The notes below the pieces were generated by a model. The model saw nothing but the letters and a program-made list of their open reading frames with translations. It was not told where the DNA came from and made no database searches. Positions 10,813-24,190 of a DNA stretch of 64,000 bases are shown here, one piece after another. The DNA lies in the NCBI GenBank assembly GCA_949361645.1, contig OX442432.1:6746839-6810838 (forward strand), written 5' to 3'. Numbering within the stretch: the stretch's first letter is position 1; each line of letters opens with the position of its first letter. Source of the DNA: Spongilla lacustris (taxonomy: Eukaryota; Porifera; Demospongiae; Spongillida; Spongillidae). The position numbers were made by a program, and so were the translations under genes.

Positions 10813-13800
10813 ATGGACCAGCCATGGGACGTAACGACTACCTGGGAATTCAGGGATGCAGAATACGAGGTTTCGGCAAGCAAGTCTGGCGATAGCTTGA
10901 CTGTGCAGGTGGAAGAAGGACATACTGCCGACCAGTGGAGAGGGCAATTTGAGGCAAAACGTTTAAGTCGACCGATTTTATAACGGTAATCCTAATTTTT
11001 TTTTTTTTTTGTTACAGATATTGAAGAACTTACAAGAAAAACTGGAAATTTCAAACAGTTTGCAGTGTTCTTCAACATGTTACAATCAGCTATTACAAAG
11101 GTGCGCGAGTATATACATTTAAGAAAACGCACTCATTCAATACTGTTACAGTCCAGTGCAAGCGTAACCCTGGACTTGCTCACCTACACGGACCTAGAGC
11201 TTCTACGAAACAAGAAGTCGGGTTCAGCGGGCATCTCACCAGCAAAAGGCTCTTCACAGCTGCAATCTAAGAGATACCTTATTCTAACATATAGCGCCGA
11301 ATTTGATAGGTACTGCTCGATTTTCCTCGTAGCCTGGTTCTAGAAAGTGCCTGCACACATATATAGGATACATTACCCCTTAGCTCTACCATACGTGGGA
11401 AAGCCAGATCCAGTAACGCTCAAAGAGACTATTCGCAGACTACAACAAGAACTTGCAATCCACACGAAGCAGGTTTGCATCAACAATGAGACTGTGCATC
11501 TGTGTGTGAAGAGGTTTACTCTACAGACAGGCCGTGGACAGAAGCAGTCAGCCTTCATTCGACTCAAACAAGAGTAAATTCAACCAATGGACCTTTATGT
11601 GACCATGAAGTGGGCTTGTCTTCTTGCTAGTTATGATGCCTTGGTTCAAGAGAAAAAGGAACTGGAAGAGGAGTTTGAAAGACTCCGACAGGAAATGAAG
11701 CCCGTGAGGGAAGGAAGCCAAACAAAAGAGATGAACATCCTGAAGAAGGTTATTAAAAACTTGGAGGTAATCATTAACAGCTGATTATTAATGGAGATGG
11801 TTTTGACATGCATATGGTCCACATTGTAGCATAGACCACATCACTAGTGCAGTAGTGATGTTAGCATAGACCACATCACTAGTGCAGTAGTGATGTTAGC
11901 ATAGACCACATCACTAGTGCAGTAGTGATGTTAGCATAGACCACATCACTAGTGCAGTAGTGATGTTAGCATAGTTCACATCACTAGTGCAGTGGTGATG
12001 TTAGCATAGACCACATCACTAGTGCAGTGGTGATGTTAGCATAGTTCACATCACTAGTGCAGTAGTGATGTTAGCATAGTTCACATCACTAGTGCAGTGG
12101 TGATGTTAGCATAGACCACATCACTAGTGCAGTGGTGATGTTAGCATAGTTCACATCACTAGTGCAGTAGTGATGTTAGCATAGTTCACATCACTAGTGT
12201 AGTGGTGATGTTAGCATAGTTCACATCACTAGTGCAGTGATGATGTTAGCATAGACCACATCACTAGTGCAGTGATGATGTTAGCATAGACCACATCACT
12301 AGTGCAGTAGTGATGTTAGCATACATGTAGACTACATCACTAGTGTGCAGTAGTGATGTTAGCACAGACCACATTGCAATGACGTCAGTTACCATTTACA
12401 ACAGGAAGACATGTTAAAGGAAAGAAGCAAGTACCAAAAGCAGATTAGCAAGGCAAACCAAGAAATGCGAGGGCTCTTGGACGAGGTTGGTTCAAAACAC
12501 AGGGAAATGCCGGGACAAAAATCAATTGGTTTCCAGCATCTGATCCTGGTTTTTTTTTTTTGTTCCACAAACCCGATAATCCCAGGATGAGCCCCATACT
12601 TTACCACAGGATTATTGCTTTCCATTGCACCCGGGATGGAAAATTAATCAGTCTCATGGTATAGTATGGGAATCGCTCAAAAACCAGGATCAGAGGCTGG
12701 ATTTCCATCCACAATGTTTTTCCTGTGAGCTAGTGACATCCCTTCTCTCCAGGTAGAAGAGTTACGGTCTTCAGAGCGTACTCTACAAGCTCGAGTTAAG
12801 AGTCTCACAAATGAGCTGGCTGTACTTAGGCAAAGGTTAGGTCGTTATACAAACTGACTACGCTCTAAAACGTCATGCTCTCTAGTTGGAGGTCAACTTC
12901 AGTGGCAGCAAAAAGCAGTGGCAGAACTGCTGCTGGCACAAAAGCTCACTTGAGACAGAGATCCTCTTCAATAGAGCGTCGTGCCACAGCAGCTGTTCGA
13001 TCGAGAACTCCTTCCCCTTCAGGTACCCACATAATTTTCCTCCCCTCTCTTCCTCTCCCTTACTCTCCTCTCTTCCTCTCCCTCCTCTCTTCCTCTCCCT
13101 CCCTCTCCTCTCTTCCTCTCCCTCCCTCTCCTCTCTTCCTCTCCCTCCCTCTCCTCTCTTCCTCTCCCTCCCTCTCCTCTCTTCCTCTCCCTCCCTCTCC
13201 TCTCTTCCTCTCCCTCCCTCTCCTCTCTTCCTCTCCCTCCCTCTCCTCTCTTCCTCTCCCTCCCTCTCCTCTCTTCCTCTCCCTCCCTCTCCTCTCTTCC
13301 TCTCCCTCCCTCTCCTCTCTTCCTCTCCCTCCCTCTCCTCTCTTCCTCTCCCTCCCTCTCCTCTCTTCCTCTCCCTCCCTCTCATCTCTTCCTCTCCCCC
13401 TCCCCTCTCTACCCTTCTCTCTTCCCTCTCCCCCCCCCCCCCCCTCTCTTTATCCTTCTCTCTTTCACTCACTCACCAAATACAATTTACTGCCATCAAG
13501 GTTTCAAAGGTGCAAGGTTTGATCCAACAGCATATGTGCAGAATAAACAGAACAAGCAAAGGGAGACCAAGTAAGATATGGGTGGCGATGGGGCCAAGCC
13601 TAATATTACCGAGGCTGCACTCTAGAAGGCCCAATCGTGCAAGGACCAGTACAGGCACAAGGTCACGTAGCAACTCTGCTGATGGCAGGGGGCTGCCCCC
13701 TCTTCGATCAACACCAATTGCACCTGCAAGCAGTAGGTCCAAGACATTTGGCCCACGCACATCATCAGGTAGGATTACACGTAGATCATTTTATGATTGT

Positions 13801-14304
13801 CTTTAACGAAGAATTCCTAAGCAGTGAATGGCAGTGGTTCCAGTAGGGCTTCGTCGAGGAGATCTTCTGTAGATAGTAATGGAAGCCAAAACAGAAGGTC
13901 CTTCTCGAAAAGGCAGGTTAAGTATATTTGTTGTTCCCTCTCTGACCTGTGTCTTGTTTAGGTTGTCCCAAGGCAGCAGTGGCGGGAGGAAAAGAAAAAC
14001 CCCTTTGCAAGCATGGGAAAGTCCCTCTGCTGTGAGCTCTTTCCTGTGTACATGCAACTAGCTCAACTTACGTTGTCCTTTTTTTGCTCAGGCGTTGGAA
14101 AGCAAATCACAATCCAAACCACCAAAGCATAATGGTATGCCAACATTAACATGCACAATGTGAAGCTATTAATGGCATGTGGCAGATGGTAGCTTATTGG
14201 ATCAGTCCTCTGAGATGGTGGACATTGATGCTCGCCTAAAAGCACTTCAGCAATTCATGAAGCACTCTCTCGATGCCACGAGAGCCCAGGTCACTAACAG
14301 GTAG
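10813..14304 (+). CDS. CCDC61: CCDC61 / VFL3 centriolar protein
   Basis: Centriole and basal-body protein of the SAS6/XRCC4-like fold. Fifteen exons join in phase: 10813-10960, 11018-11100, 11152-11309, 11367-11472, 11527-11573, 11631-11766, 12405-12485, 12753-12835, 12886-13022, 13501-13570, 13626-13768, 13825-13916, 13962-14045, 14092-14134 and 14186-14304. They give 509 residues; human CCDC61 is about 512. The N-terminus MDQPWDV, the TADQWRGQFEAK block, TGNFKQF, SVTLDLLTYTDLELLRNKK, and RYLIL followed by IHYPLALPY-GKPDPV match the head domain. Coiled coil follows, then an Arg/Ser-rich linker, RFDPTAYVQNKQNKQRE, and the conserved end EMVDIDARLKALQQFM. Most introns are 45-60 bp. Two are expanded by minisatellites. 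The donors at 11573 and 14045 are the least certain. Confidence 0.94.
11828..12370. repeat. 35-bp hairpin minisatellite in CCDC61 intron
   Basis: About 15 tandem units of 35 bp. Each contains CATCACTA-GTGCAG-TAGTGATG, a perfect 8 bp stem with a 6 nt loop. The main variant, TGGTGATG, keeps pairing in RNA through a U-G wobble. Confidence 0.9.
13036..13440. repeat. CT-rich 24-bp minisatellite in CCDC61 intron
   Basis: Repeats of TCTCTTCCTCTCCCTCCCTC plus TCC, pure pyrimidine on the plus strand, ending in a poly-C run at about 13431-13444. The long open frames on both strands here are low-complexity artefacts. Confidence 0.9.
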
Positions 14305-14318
14305 CATTTATTGAACAT

Positions 14319-14355
<37 letters not shown>

Positions 14356-14420
14356 TTGTGTGCACACATCTGATTGGCTCATATTGTCAGCACTGTTATA
14401 TGCTATATATATGCTATCAG

Positions 14421-15104
14421 CTACCTCTCTGCTACGACTTTGGCTTCTTGTTTATGTTTGACATCAGTGGATTTAGCTTCACTCTGTTTGGTTTCACTGA
14501 CAGTTTTGGGGGGTCCCTCTGTCTTCTTTGGTGGATTTTTTTCAGTTGGGTACTCGGTTGGGTATAGAGTTTTCTTCACTGAGGTCATATCAGCATCCAG
14601 TCTGTCTAGCAGAGCCTTCATATCTTCGAGGTCCTTTTTCCTGGCTTGCTCTTTCCTCTCTTCCTTCTTCACGCTTTTGTTATACTCGTAAAGAACGAAA
14701 ACGGCTGCCACAGAGAAGATAAATGCTTCTCCAATCAACTCGGCGCCAACTTCGGTTGCCCGCTCTTCCTTCAGCGGCTGCACTTGGGCCGGGCCCTTCG
14801 CACCCATCAGTCGCATCTTCACAAACATCTCGAGTCTATGGAATCCTGAAAAATGCATTTCATTCGTTTACATAGCGGTGTATACACATTGATGCTACAG
14901 CATATGGACTCCATCTTTTGAGCCTTTCGAGCAAAGGTCGTATGCAGAGCACAACACGTCCTTACCTTGTGCCGTGGGCATGATTATGTATGATTTCACA
15001 AATGGAGTCTGCTTCGCTAGTTGTTGCAGCCTCACAGATATGGGCTTGGAGATCTGTCTCACGACGAGATACAAGATCTTCCCCAAAGGAAATGCAACAA
15101 CCAT
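14421..15104 (-). CDS. OPA3: OPA3, mitochondrial optic atrophy 3 protein
   Basis: Mitochondrial membrane protein of the OPA3 family, implicated in mitochondrial morphology and lipid handling. Two exons, complement(14421-14845, 14966-15104), join in phase to give 187 residues (human 179). Exon 1 reads MVVAFPLGKILYLVVRQISK, a mitochondrial-type N-terminus matching [21 protein letters not shown]. Exon 2 has the family core KMRLMG...PLKEERATEVGAELIGEAFIF, a membrane-associated hydrophobic stretch, then a basic coiled coil and a Lys/Pro/Thr-rich tail unlike vertebrate OPA3. The two-exon structure split after PTAQG mirrors vertebrate OPA3. It converges tail-to-tail with CCDC61, 117 bp apart, and lies 87 bp downstream of the NUP133 stop on the same strand. 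Confidence 0.93.
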
Positions 15105-15190
15105 CCTCTATTTGAACACCCCTTCCTTGTGCTCTCGCCCTAACTATTCCGAATTATTAAGGTCAATAATACAATTAAGTATTATTAATA

Positions 15191-18100
15191 TTACGCACTT
15201 GTATCAAGGTCAGTGGTGCTATATACTCTCTCCAGTTGCTCGTAACCCGCTTGCATTAAAAACTGAAACCCTTTGTCCATAGTTAAGCCAGCTTCACGCA
15301 GCAAGTTGGATTTGAACAATTCGTCAAGGGGTGGGAGGAGTCCTTGCAGGCTCATTCCTGAGGGGGCGGAGTTACACTAGATTATTAATGACGCATACAT
15401 GTATCAACAACTCACCTCTGCTGTACGCTTGTTCAACCACATTAAAAAAGAAGGTCAACTCTAGTTGTTCCAAAGGATTATCCATGTCAAGTTGGGACCA
15501 GCTAGGCAGAAGAGGTGATAAATGGAGTGCCACTCTTCCCCATCCCCTTCCTTACTTGTCCTTTAAGGCTGCCTGACTCCAGATGTAGACCCTCAAGTCC
15601 TTTGACTCTTGCCTGTCTTTGTCCTGTAGAAAGAGTGCGAAACAAAGGATGATACTAACACAAAGAGAACACTTGGGGTTTGCTTCACAACACTCCCAAA
15701 ACGCACAGGGTAGGCAAAGTCCAGCAGCTCCAATGCATACAAGAAGTGCAGGGGCTCTTTTTCATCCCTAACATACAGCTATAAGAAAGGGAAGAAACAA
15801 CAAACAGCACTTTAAAAAATAAAATTAAAAAACCCCAAGGAATACCTGGATTAGTCTTTCAGGACTTAGTGGTGGCATAGTACCTAACTCCAAGCCATCA
15901 GCCTGCAAACGAAAAAGAACACATTTCTCAATGCAAATTATTCCAAGGTGCATGTCTACTGCATGTACACATCATCTCACTTCCAAAACTTCCGCTGGCA
16001 AGCTCTCTTGGTACTCAATCAGTTGCAGCTGGTGATTGAGAGCTTCAGAGTGCTCGAGCCTCTCAGCTTGTGGGGCATCGGAGGCCAACGCAGCCAGCTT
16101 AGCGATACTAAGCAGAGTCTAGAGGGACATATGACACTCACAATGGGAAGGAAGCAATGGATCGTCTTAACACACCTTTTTCTTTGCTACGTATTTAACC
16201 TCTGCCTCGGCTAATTGCTCAAGTGTCCTGTGGACCTAGAGTGGAAAGATGCTTTAGAATTAAGGCAGCCAAGTTACTCATCTCCACACACACACACACC
16301 CCAGCAAAGTTGCCAGTGCTTATTTGGTGCAGCCAACTAAGATGGTGGTGTGGTTGTAGGAACTTCCCCAACTGCTCAGGAAAGTCTTCAGAGTACAAGA
16401 GTAGCTGCTGCAAGTTACCTAGTGATGAGATGCAGCGACACTATGAGGTGCACAGTTTGGGAGTAGATACCTTACCCTCATTCAAGAGACGCTTGAACAG
16501 GAAGTCAGCAAACCCCTTTTTAAAAAGACGGGGTTAACAATCATTCTGCTTTAATCCGAATTGATTACATACCTGCTCAGAAAACCGGTTCATATACTCC
16601 CTGAGTTTGTTTCGGTCCTGCATTTTGTCACAGAGGTCAAACATCACACCAAAATCTCTGTAAGTCTCGGCTAGTTGTGAGGCCTGTGTTAGCTGCCCAT
16701 TGCTCACTGGGGAAAAGCGACCACACCCAGTCACATGATCATTACCACACCCACAACCACCTTACACAAGCTCGAAATGTACTTATGCTTGTTGACTTCG
16801 TACTCTGTTCTGAGGGTATCTGCATGAGTCTGGGCACTGGGATCTTTCCTGAATAGAATGCAATTAACCAGTGCAAGGGCCTGCAGTGAAGCTTAACTTA
16901 CTCCAGAGACGCTAACTGTGCCCTGTAACCGTCCAGTAGGAGTATGGTCACATCCTCCACACACTGCCACAGAGCCCGTTCCTGTGGTGTGCCCCTTGCT
17001 TCTCTGATCCCCACACCCACCATCAGGTCGAGCTGGTTGACACACAAGGTAAGTAACAAGGGTAGGAGAGAAGAGGTCGCACCTGCTGTATCAATATGCT
17101 CCTGGTTCCACCTGCCCCAATGGAAGCTTGCACAGACGAAAGAAAGAATAATACATGTGTCATGTGTGTGTGTTGTACATGCATGTGTGTATGTGCATGT
17201 GTGTTATGTGCATGTGTATTGTATGTGCATGTGTGTTATGTGCATGTGTGTTGTACATGCATGTGTATTGTATGTGCATGTGTGTTATGTGCATGTGTGT
17301 TATGTGCATGTGTATGTGTGTTGTATGTTCATGTGTGTGCATGTGTGTGTTGTTTTGAAGGCACTATTTTTCAGACTCCAAAGGCTCCTATCATCAGTCA
17401 TTCGGTACCTACCAGTCCAAGGAACAAATTCTGGCTCTGGTTGGTCTCCCTGGAGATACGGTTGGTAAACAGCAGAGTGGTTCTGGCGATACTGAAGTGC
17501 TTCACGGAACAAACCATCCATCATGATCGTCCCGACACTAATGATGAGACTGGCCCTCTCTTCCTGGGTGTCCGAGGGGGCACGCAGACAACTCTCCTCC
17601 CAGGCAAACAGAGCCGGAACAATGGCATCTATGTCAGTAACTTGTGTGTAGAAGAGGTCCTGGTTAGTCAGCCCAGGCCTGAACGATGCAGTGGTAGATC
17701 GCTGCTGTAACACCAGCTTAATGGCTTGATCAACCAGCCTTTGAATATAGGAAATCAGCACCAGATCACATGCCTCCAAGTTCCAAACCCAAGGCTTCAA
17801 AACTAGATCACATGCCTCCAAGTTCCAAACCCAAGGCTTCAAAACCAGATCACATGCCTCCAAGTTCCAAACCCAAGGCTTCAAAACTAGATCACATGCC
17901 TCCAAGTTCCAAACCCAAGGCTTCAAAACCGAATCAGGTTCCAAACCTGTATCGCATGCCCCCAGGTTCCGAACGACCCCACTTACTGGTTGTGTGCCTT
18001 CTTGAGTGCAGAGGCAGCTACTATCTTCTCTGCATGCTCCCTTAGCAGGTAGCAGGTGCACATTGGACGATTGCGAACAGTTACGCACGTTAGCTGCAAA

Positions 18101-19793
18101 GGGGTTAACATGAGGGCACAGCAACACTTAGTACCACGTATGTAACCTGATCCAGGAGTCCCACATCTGTCAGGAACTGGACCAACTTGCTGTGTGCCTT
18201 CTGTTTGTCCTCCAGCTGATAGAGAATGATGAGGGAGGAGGTGGCCCCGGATGGCTCTGAGGAGATGGGGTCGGGGAGGAGGAACAGAGGGGTGGAAGAT
18301 CAGGGAAGATGGCAGGAGACGTGCAGTGAAGGTGGGCACAAGGGGCAACTTACCAACAGAGTCACTCCATCTTGGATCACTTGAAGGTTGGTCATTCAGA
18401 ACCATTTCACTGAGGCCACACACCGCAAGGTCACACGGGGTGTTCAAGCGCCCGCTGAATGACTCGGGAGGAAAGTTTGCTCTACACGAGTCCAAAGCGG
18501 CTTCCTAGAGGGCAGAGCCATGATGGACTGGGGACAAGCAGGCACTACACCCACAATGTTCCCGTTGAGGTACTCCATGAATGAGTTCTTCAGCAGCTCA
18601 ACGTACTCGCTAGCATCATAGTGTGAGGTAGCCATGGAGGCGGAGGTCATACCACGTCCAGAGAGGCCGGGGGTACCAAGAATGGAAGGCGCACGCCTGG
18701 CAGATGGTAGCTCCAGATAACATGCTGGCCAGTCACATCTGGCAGACAACAGCCTCTTGGCTTACCTTGTGGGTGTGGGCAGGTCGGCCGTGCCAACAGA
18801 GGAGATGGCGATGACTCCATTGGACAGGGTGAAGAAGTGGCAGCTGAGGTGGTCATTAATGCCTGCAGAGGATGGGCAAGGTGCGTAACACAGCACACAG
18901 ACTTAGTATGTACAAAAATGGAACAGAGAGCACACACACACACATACATACACACACATATATACATACACACACATACATACGTACATACACACATAAG
19001 TACATACATACACACATAAGTACATACATACACACATGCACACACATACATATGCACACATACACACATAAATACACACACATCATACATACACACATGC
19101 ATACACAAATACATACACACACATAAATGCATACACATACACATATACACATACATACACACAAACAAACCTTTCCCTAGGATTGCATTTGGGGCAGGAA
19201 ACTGGATAACATCACCAATGTTACTTGAGTCTCTTTTCACTGCAGGAAAATTGAAATGACACACCAGCTGGAAGGAAACATGGTCTCACATACAGTCTGC
19301 AAGTAGAACAGCATTTCTATGATACAGCATGACCACGGGTGAAGATGGGTTGCCATGGAGAGCACACGCCAACAATGCAGGTTCATTCCCTGGCTGGGGG
19401 GGAGAGAATTGATATATTCAAAAGGGTCTTATAGCTAAAATGTACATTGTTTTAACTGGTTGTGACCTAAAGAGACTATGTAGCCTTGTGACCCCTTTAA
19501 ATAGAGTACTCAAAAGAGTTAAATGTCCTACCCAGTGTGACAATAACAGCATACTGAATACCTATAGCACATGTACTTAATATTCATTGTGAATTGCTTG
19601 GAAATCACCTTGTGGGTGAGGTCCACCCTTTACATGTACCTGATATGGAGAGTTATAATTTAGATCAACTAGTCTGTCCAAGCTAAGAGATGGAGCATTG
19701 CCAGTAGCGACCAGGCCTGCAGGGTTGTGTGAGAGAGAAAAGGCAGGAAATTATGAAGTGTGCACCACTGTGCAAAGACATTACAGCAAGGGT

Positions 19794-19852
<59 letters not shown>

Positions 19853-19888
19853 GTGCGTGTGTGTGCGTGTGTGTGCGTGTGTGTGTAT

Positions 19889-19927
<39 letters not shown>

Positions 19928-22900
19928 GAGTGTAGTGACCTACCAAGACCATACTTTGCAGTCATGGGTTCATTCTCCCCTTGTGTAGCTCTTGTAGCCA
20001 CGAACAGAATAGCCACACCCATGCTATGTGGAAGGAAGAGATCAACGTATGCAAACCGCCATATCCAGAAGGGCTCCAGTGATGTGTGCACCTGCAGATT
20101 TGAAGATCTATAGTCCATACTACCAGATGTGAGGTAAGCACATCAAGGTCTTCTCCCTCTGAGAACTGGAGGAGAGGATGGGGAGAAGGGAAGAGGGCAG
20201 GGAAGAGGGGGAAGAGGGAGTGAATTATTACTCCGGCCAATAGAATATGCTGACCCAGTTGTGTTTTGCAATAGCCTCCTTCAAGATTGTCTCCATAGAG
20301 ATTTCATACTGTTGCTGAGTTGATGGAAAAAAGTACAATTGTTTTTATAAAGCCATATTTAGTGCGTACAAACTAGTGAGTATGTATGTACACAGCTGAA
20401 CCTGTAGCCATTTCATGCTGCAAGGTGTGCATTATGTTACGGCTGAACTACAACTGTATTACAGTAACAAGCCTCAACAACACGGGACAGGCACCAAATG
20501 CCAGTGCTCCCCTGAACCCCCACCCCCTAGTGTGAGTGCTCCCCTGAACCCCCACCCCCTAGTGTGTTCTTAGAGCTGGCATTTGAAAATTCTGAAGGGA
20601 TAGGCAGAGGTTGGTAACATTTGTCATAAAATATGTTTCAAATTGATATTTTTCTGTGCACAGTGCTTCATTTGAATAGAGCAAATCTAATGTATTCTGA
20701 TGTTTAGAATTAACACCAATTTTAGCTACGATTGATACTTAATCCATTTCCTTCTAAGCTACGGTGACAGACTATTGATCTGCACAACAAGCTCAACACA
20801 ACCGTCGCCTCTACCCATGATGCTACAATAGTCACCTCTACCCATGATGCTACAATAGTCGCCTCTACCCATGATGCTACAATAGTCACCTCTACCCATG
20901 ATGCTACAATAGTCCCCTCTACCCATGATGCTACAATAGTCACCTCTACCCATGATGCTACAATAGTCACCTCTACCCATGATGCTACAATAGTCACCTC
21001 TACCCACGATGCTACAATAGTCGCCTCTTCCCATGATGCTACAATAGTCACCTCTACCCATGATGCTACAATAGTCACCTCTACCCATGATGCTACAATA
21101 GTCGCCTCTACCCATGATGCTACAATAGTCACCTCTACCCATGATGCTACAATAGTCGCCTCTTCCCATGATGCTACAATAGTGAATGTAAACAATTCTT
21201 TTTTCGGCATTATGATTTTATTTCCATCAAGTGTATTTGAATTGGGTGTGTGATTATTATTTTTTGGTATTGTATTGATGATTGTTGGAAGGATAGCTTA
21301 ATTTCCCGATGTCTTTGTTGTGTATGTACCGAAATAGAATTTGCATGTGTAGTTCTGTTATATTACTGATCTTACACATACTACTGCTCCTGAATGCAAC
21401 AGGTTACTGCCATGGCTACAACATTAAAAAATATATCTAGGAATAGAAGAAAAATGATTTGGGTATTTCCTACCTTAACTACATAGCATTCAGATCAAGA
21501 TATAAACAGGTATCACCCAAACAGTTAGAAACTGCTGACTGATTGCGAAAAACAACATAAAGACAATTCTGTAAGCTTTCAGTGTGGAGTACTGGGGCCC
21601 TATGGTATTCTATCTCCCCTATTCTATCTTCCCTCTCGCCTGAATATTCCATCCCCCCTCCCTCTCCCCTATTCCATCTCCCCTCTCCCCTGAGTGCACA
21701 CTTGCCTCCTTCTGCATGCTGCTCAGCTGCCACTTCTGAAGATGAGTGTTTGTCAACACAAACGCAATACTACAGGGTGGGCAGACCAAATGGTGAACAT
21801 ATGCCCCCTCCCCCCCTCAAGTACTCACTCCTGCCCTGTGGAGACATTGTTAACAACCATTCCGCGAGCCTCCTACATGGGAGAGAAAGAAATGAGAACC
21901 TGCCCGCATCACACCCCAAGCTACAGAGAAAACACCAAGTACTTCCCACCAGTGTGGGGGGAGAGCAACTGTACCTGAAGCTGTGCCTCCTGCGATCCAA
22001 ATATGAGTGAGCTGATACGTCGCCCGAAGCCAGAGAGCACTCCTCGAGGGTTATGGAGCTGCCTCACCAGAACACCACCACTCTGCCCAACACACCAGCA
22101 ACGACTTACTCCAACCCCCTCCTCCCCAGACTTGGACCCACCTGTGCACCAGAAATGGGTGGTGATAAGGCAAACAGGTGAGCTTGTGAGGTGAGCAGGA
22201 GGCAGGTGGGGGATGAGGGAAGGCTTGCTAGAGAGACGCTGGAGGCCTCTCCCACATCCACGTGCCCCTCCACATACGGAGGGTTGTCAGAGGTAATGTT
22301 ATCCCAGTAACGCACTGCACCCTCGGGGGATACTGCTAGAACACTGGCTCTGTGATAAGCGGTGAAAGGGAGGAGGGGGAGGAGGGGGGAGAGGGGAGGG
22401 AACATGTATGTGTCTTCCCTTCATTGATATTGTCACCTTGCACTGCCTGGGTCTGTGCACATAGTGACAAGGTCTGCCTTCCACCCAGTTGATGAGAAGG
22501 GTAGGGTGAGTACTCTGCAAGGTGACTTGGTTTGGTGGGTGTGGGGTGTGGTGTGGGGGGTGTGGGGTAGGGGTGGGTGTGGGGTGTGGGGGAAGGCAAG
22601 GGAACCAGCACTCAAAATGGTGATGAAGTAATATTTATACTCCTTACAATGGCGGTACTGGTGCTAAATAAATATCTCCATAGCAGGGCCCTGCTGCCTA
22701 CAACCAGCCATGCCCAGTTCGATTCATGGAGCTTCACAGTGGCAGCTGATATAACAGGTGGACTCAATGTAGTAAGAAACCTTATTCATTGCAAAGCTCA
22801 CTCCTAGAGTCAGTTCGAAGAGCCTCGCGTACTTGAACCGGAATGGGGGTGTTCAATGCTTTCACTACATGTGAATTAGTTTCTTCCAACACCTGCTCTG

Positions 22901-23085
22901 CCCTCGCCGACCTTCACAGAATGAACTAACGCGTTATCCTAGTTAATGCACATCGTCACGACAGACCTTGCCGCAACATTTGGAGTGTTCTTTGAAGTAG
23001 GCTGAAGGCTCCGACGAGGACTTGCAACTGATGAATTTAATGAAGTATTGCCTGACAGAGACGGACGACCTGCTTGTCCGAACAT
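15191..23085 (-). CDS. NUP133: NUP133 nucleoporin
   Basis: Scaffold nucleoporin of the Y (NUP107-160) complex. There are more than 20 exons, and the ATG is at 23083-23085. Recognisable landmarks in order: a disordered N-terminus starting MFGQAGRPS; the exon at about 22800-22895 (VREALRTD); propeller strands near 22434-22747 ([15 protein letters not shown]) and 22137-22354 ([14 protein letters not shown], matching VATREGSIRYWPS); [15 protein letters not shown] near 22000; [12 protein letters not shown] near 18380; [14 protein letters not shown] near 18160; [15 protein letters not shown] near 18020; EPEFVPWT near 17420; [16 protein letters not shown] near 16650; HHLSWLHQI near 16340; [15 protein letters not shown] near 16090. 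The last exon ends [12 protein letters not shown] and stops at 15191. Exon borders in the beta-propeller part and at the exon 1 donor were not all resolved. Introns contain several minisatellites and TG tracts. Confidence 0.9.
17155..17350. repeat. TG/CATG-rich microsatellite in NUP133 intron
   Basis: GTGTGTTATGTGCATGTG-type repeats. Cys/Val/His-rich open frames here are artefacts. Confidence 0.85.
17762..17940. repeat. 42-bp minisatellite in NUP133 intron
   Basis: Four near-identical 42 bp units containing CATGCCTCCAAGTTCCAAAC, then two diverged partial units. Confidence 0.9.
18930..19168. repeat. ACACAT microsatellite in NUP133 intron
   Basis: (ACACATACAT)n-like DNA about 240 bp long, between the propeller exons near 18770-18860 and 19190-19250. 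Confidence 0.85.
19793..19926. repeat. (TG)n microsatellite in NUP133 intron
   Basis: About 65 TG dinucleotides with scattered GCG interruptions. Confidence 0.9.
20800..21185. repeat. 27-bp minisatellite in NUP133 intron
   Basis: About 14 units of a 27 bp motif containing ACAATAGTCACCTCTACCC and ATGATGCT. It translates on the minus strand as an open repeat but lies between propeller exons and has no family match. Confidence 0.9.
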
Positions 23086-23779
23086 GATTTTTTTTTCCCC
23101 CTTAATTTCCGAGTAGCGCATGCGCACTCATTTTAATCTATAACATCGACAGTTCTGAAATGCCGATGGTGTTGCTACGGCGTGTCTAAAGTCACTATAA
23201 GATAGTTGTGGCAGCGTAGTATAATGATAAAATTGGAGGAGTACAACAGAACTGGACGATGGAGTCAAGCAGGGTTACCCATAATTCATAATTGACTACA
23301 AACATTAATTTATTTTTAAAAAATACATTACACATATACTTACAAACAAAATTTATTTTTATCTTGGTTTACTTTGATTGTGTGTTTTTAATTTGTGTGT
23401 TTTTGGGTAAAACTGTGAATATCATAATGTATACCGGTAAAATGGAAAACAAGATGAACTAAGGGCATATACATGTATACATGTAGCTGACAGTCCCTCA
23501 ACCTCCGCCCCTTCTAAGAATATTGTCCGCACGTATGTGTGTCACGTGCTCGCAATTGAGCAGCATGTTGCGTTCAAAAATGTCATGCTTCTCATACTAT
23601 TACAGGTAAAAACTTGTCCCTCTCGGTGCTATTATTACGAGCGCGAACCGCTCGCTGATTTCTGTGAAGGACTACATACAGTACCGCTCTCGAGTGAGTT
23701 GAAAAAATAAATAAATAAAACGGCTTGCGCCTGTACTAGTACGTGTAATTTGCGTGTGACCATGTATATGGAAATGTGA

Positions 23780-24000
23780 TTTCCGTGCGTGCGTGTGGTA
23801 CTCGCATGTGCTTTGCTTACTTGTGTGTGTTCTGCATGCGTGTGTGTGGTACTCGCATGTGCCTTGCTTACTTGTGTGTGTTCTGCATGCGTGTGTGTGG
23901 TACTCGCTTGTGCCTTGCTTACTTGTGTGTGTGTTCTGCATGCGTGTGTGTGGTACTCGCATGTGCCTTGCATACTTGTGTGTGTGTGGCACTTGCGTGT
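23780..24000. repeat. About 52-bp minisatellite
   Basis: Four to five units containing GTGTGTGGTACTCGCATGTG and CTTGCTTACTTGTGTG, intergenic. Confidence 0.85.
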
Positions 24001-24071
24001 GAGGGACCACTCGCGTGTAAGCTTATGCGCGAGTTTATTTGTGAGCTGCTGTGTGTACAATGTGACAAAAA

Positions 24072-24190
24072 AACATCTTCATAGCACTTTGCAACCTTCT
24101 TTTGTTAAAAGTATTTCATCTTCATAGCACTTTGCAACCTTCTTTTGTTAAAAGTATTTCATCTTCATAGCACTTTGCACCATTCTTTTG
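24072..24190. repeat. Triplicated 44-bp direct repeat
   Basis: CATCTTCATAGCACTTTGCA and the following CCTTCTTTTGTTAAAAGTAT occur almost identically three times in a row. Confidence 0.9.

Noticed and set aside
11828..12370. CRISPR-like regular array
   Set aside because: The units are contiguous, with no unique spacers, and lie in a eukaryotic intron.
12882..13806. 300-codon Ser/Leu/Pro frame and its Arg/Glu-rich mirror
   Set aside because: It runs through a CT minisatellite in a CCDC61 intron; only the flanking pieces at 12886-13022 and 13501-13768 are coding, in other phases.
20722..21210. Minus-strand repeat protein (VASWVEVTI)n
   Set aside because: It is a 27 bp minisatellite in a NUP133 intron; the neighbouring NUP133 exons read through splice sites outside it.
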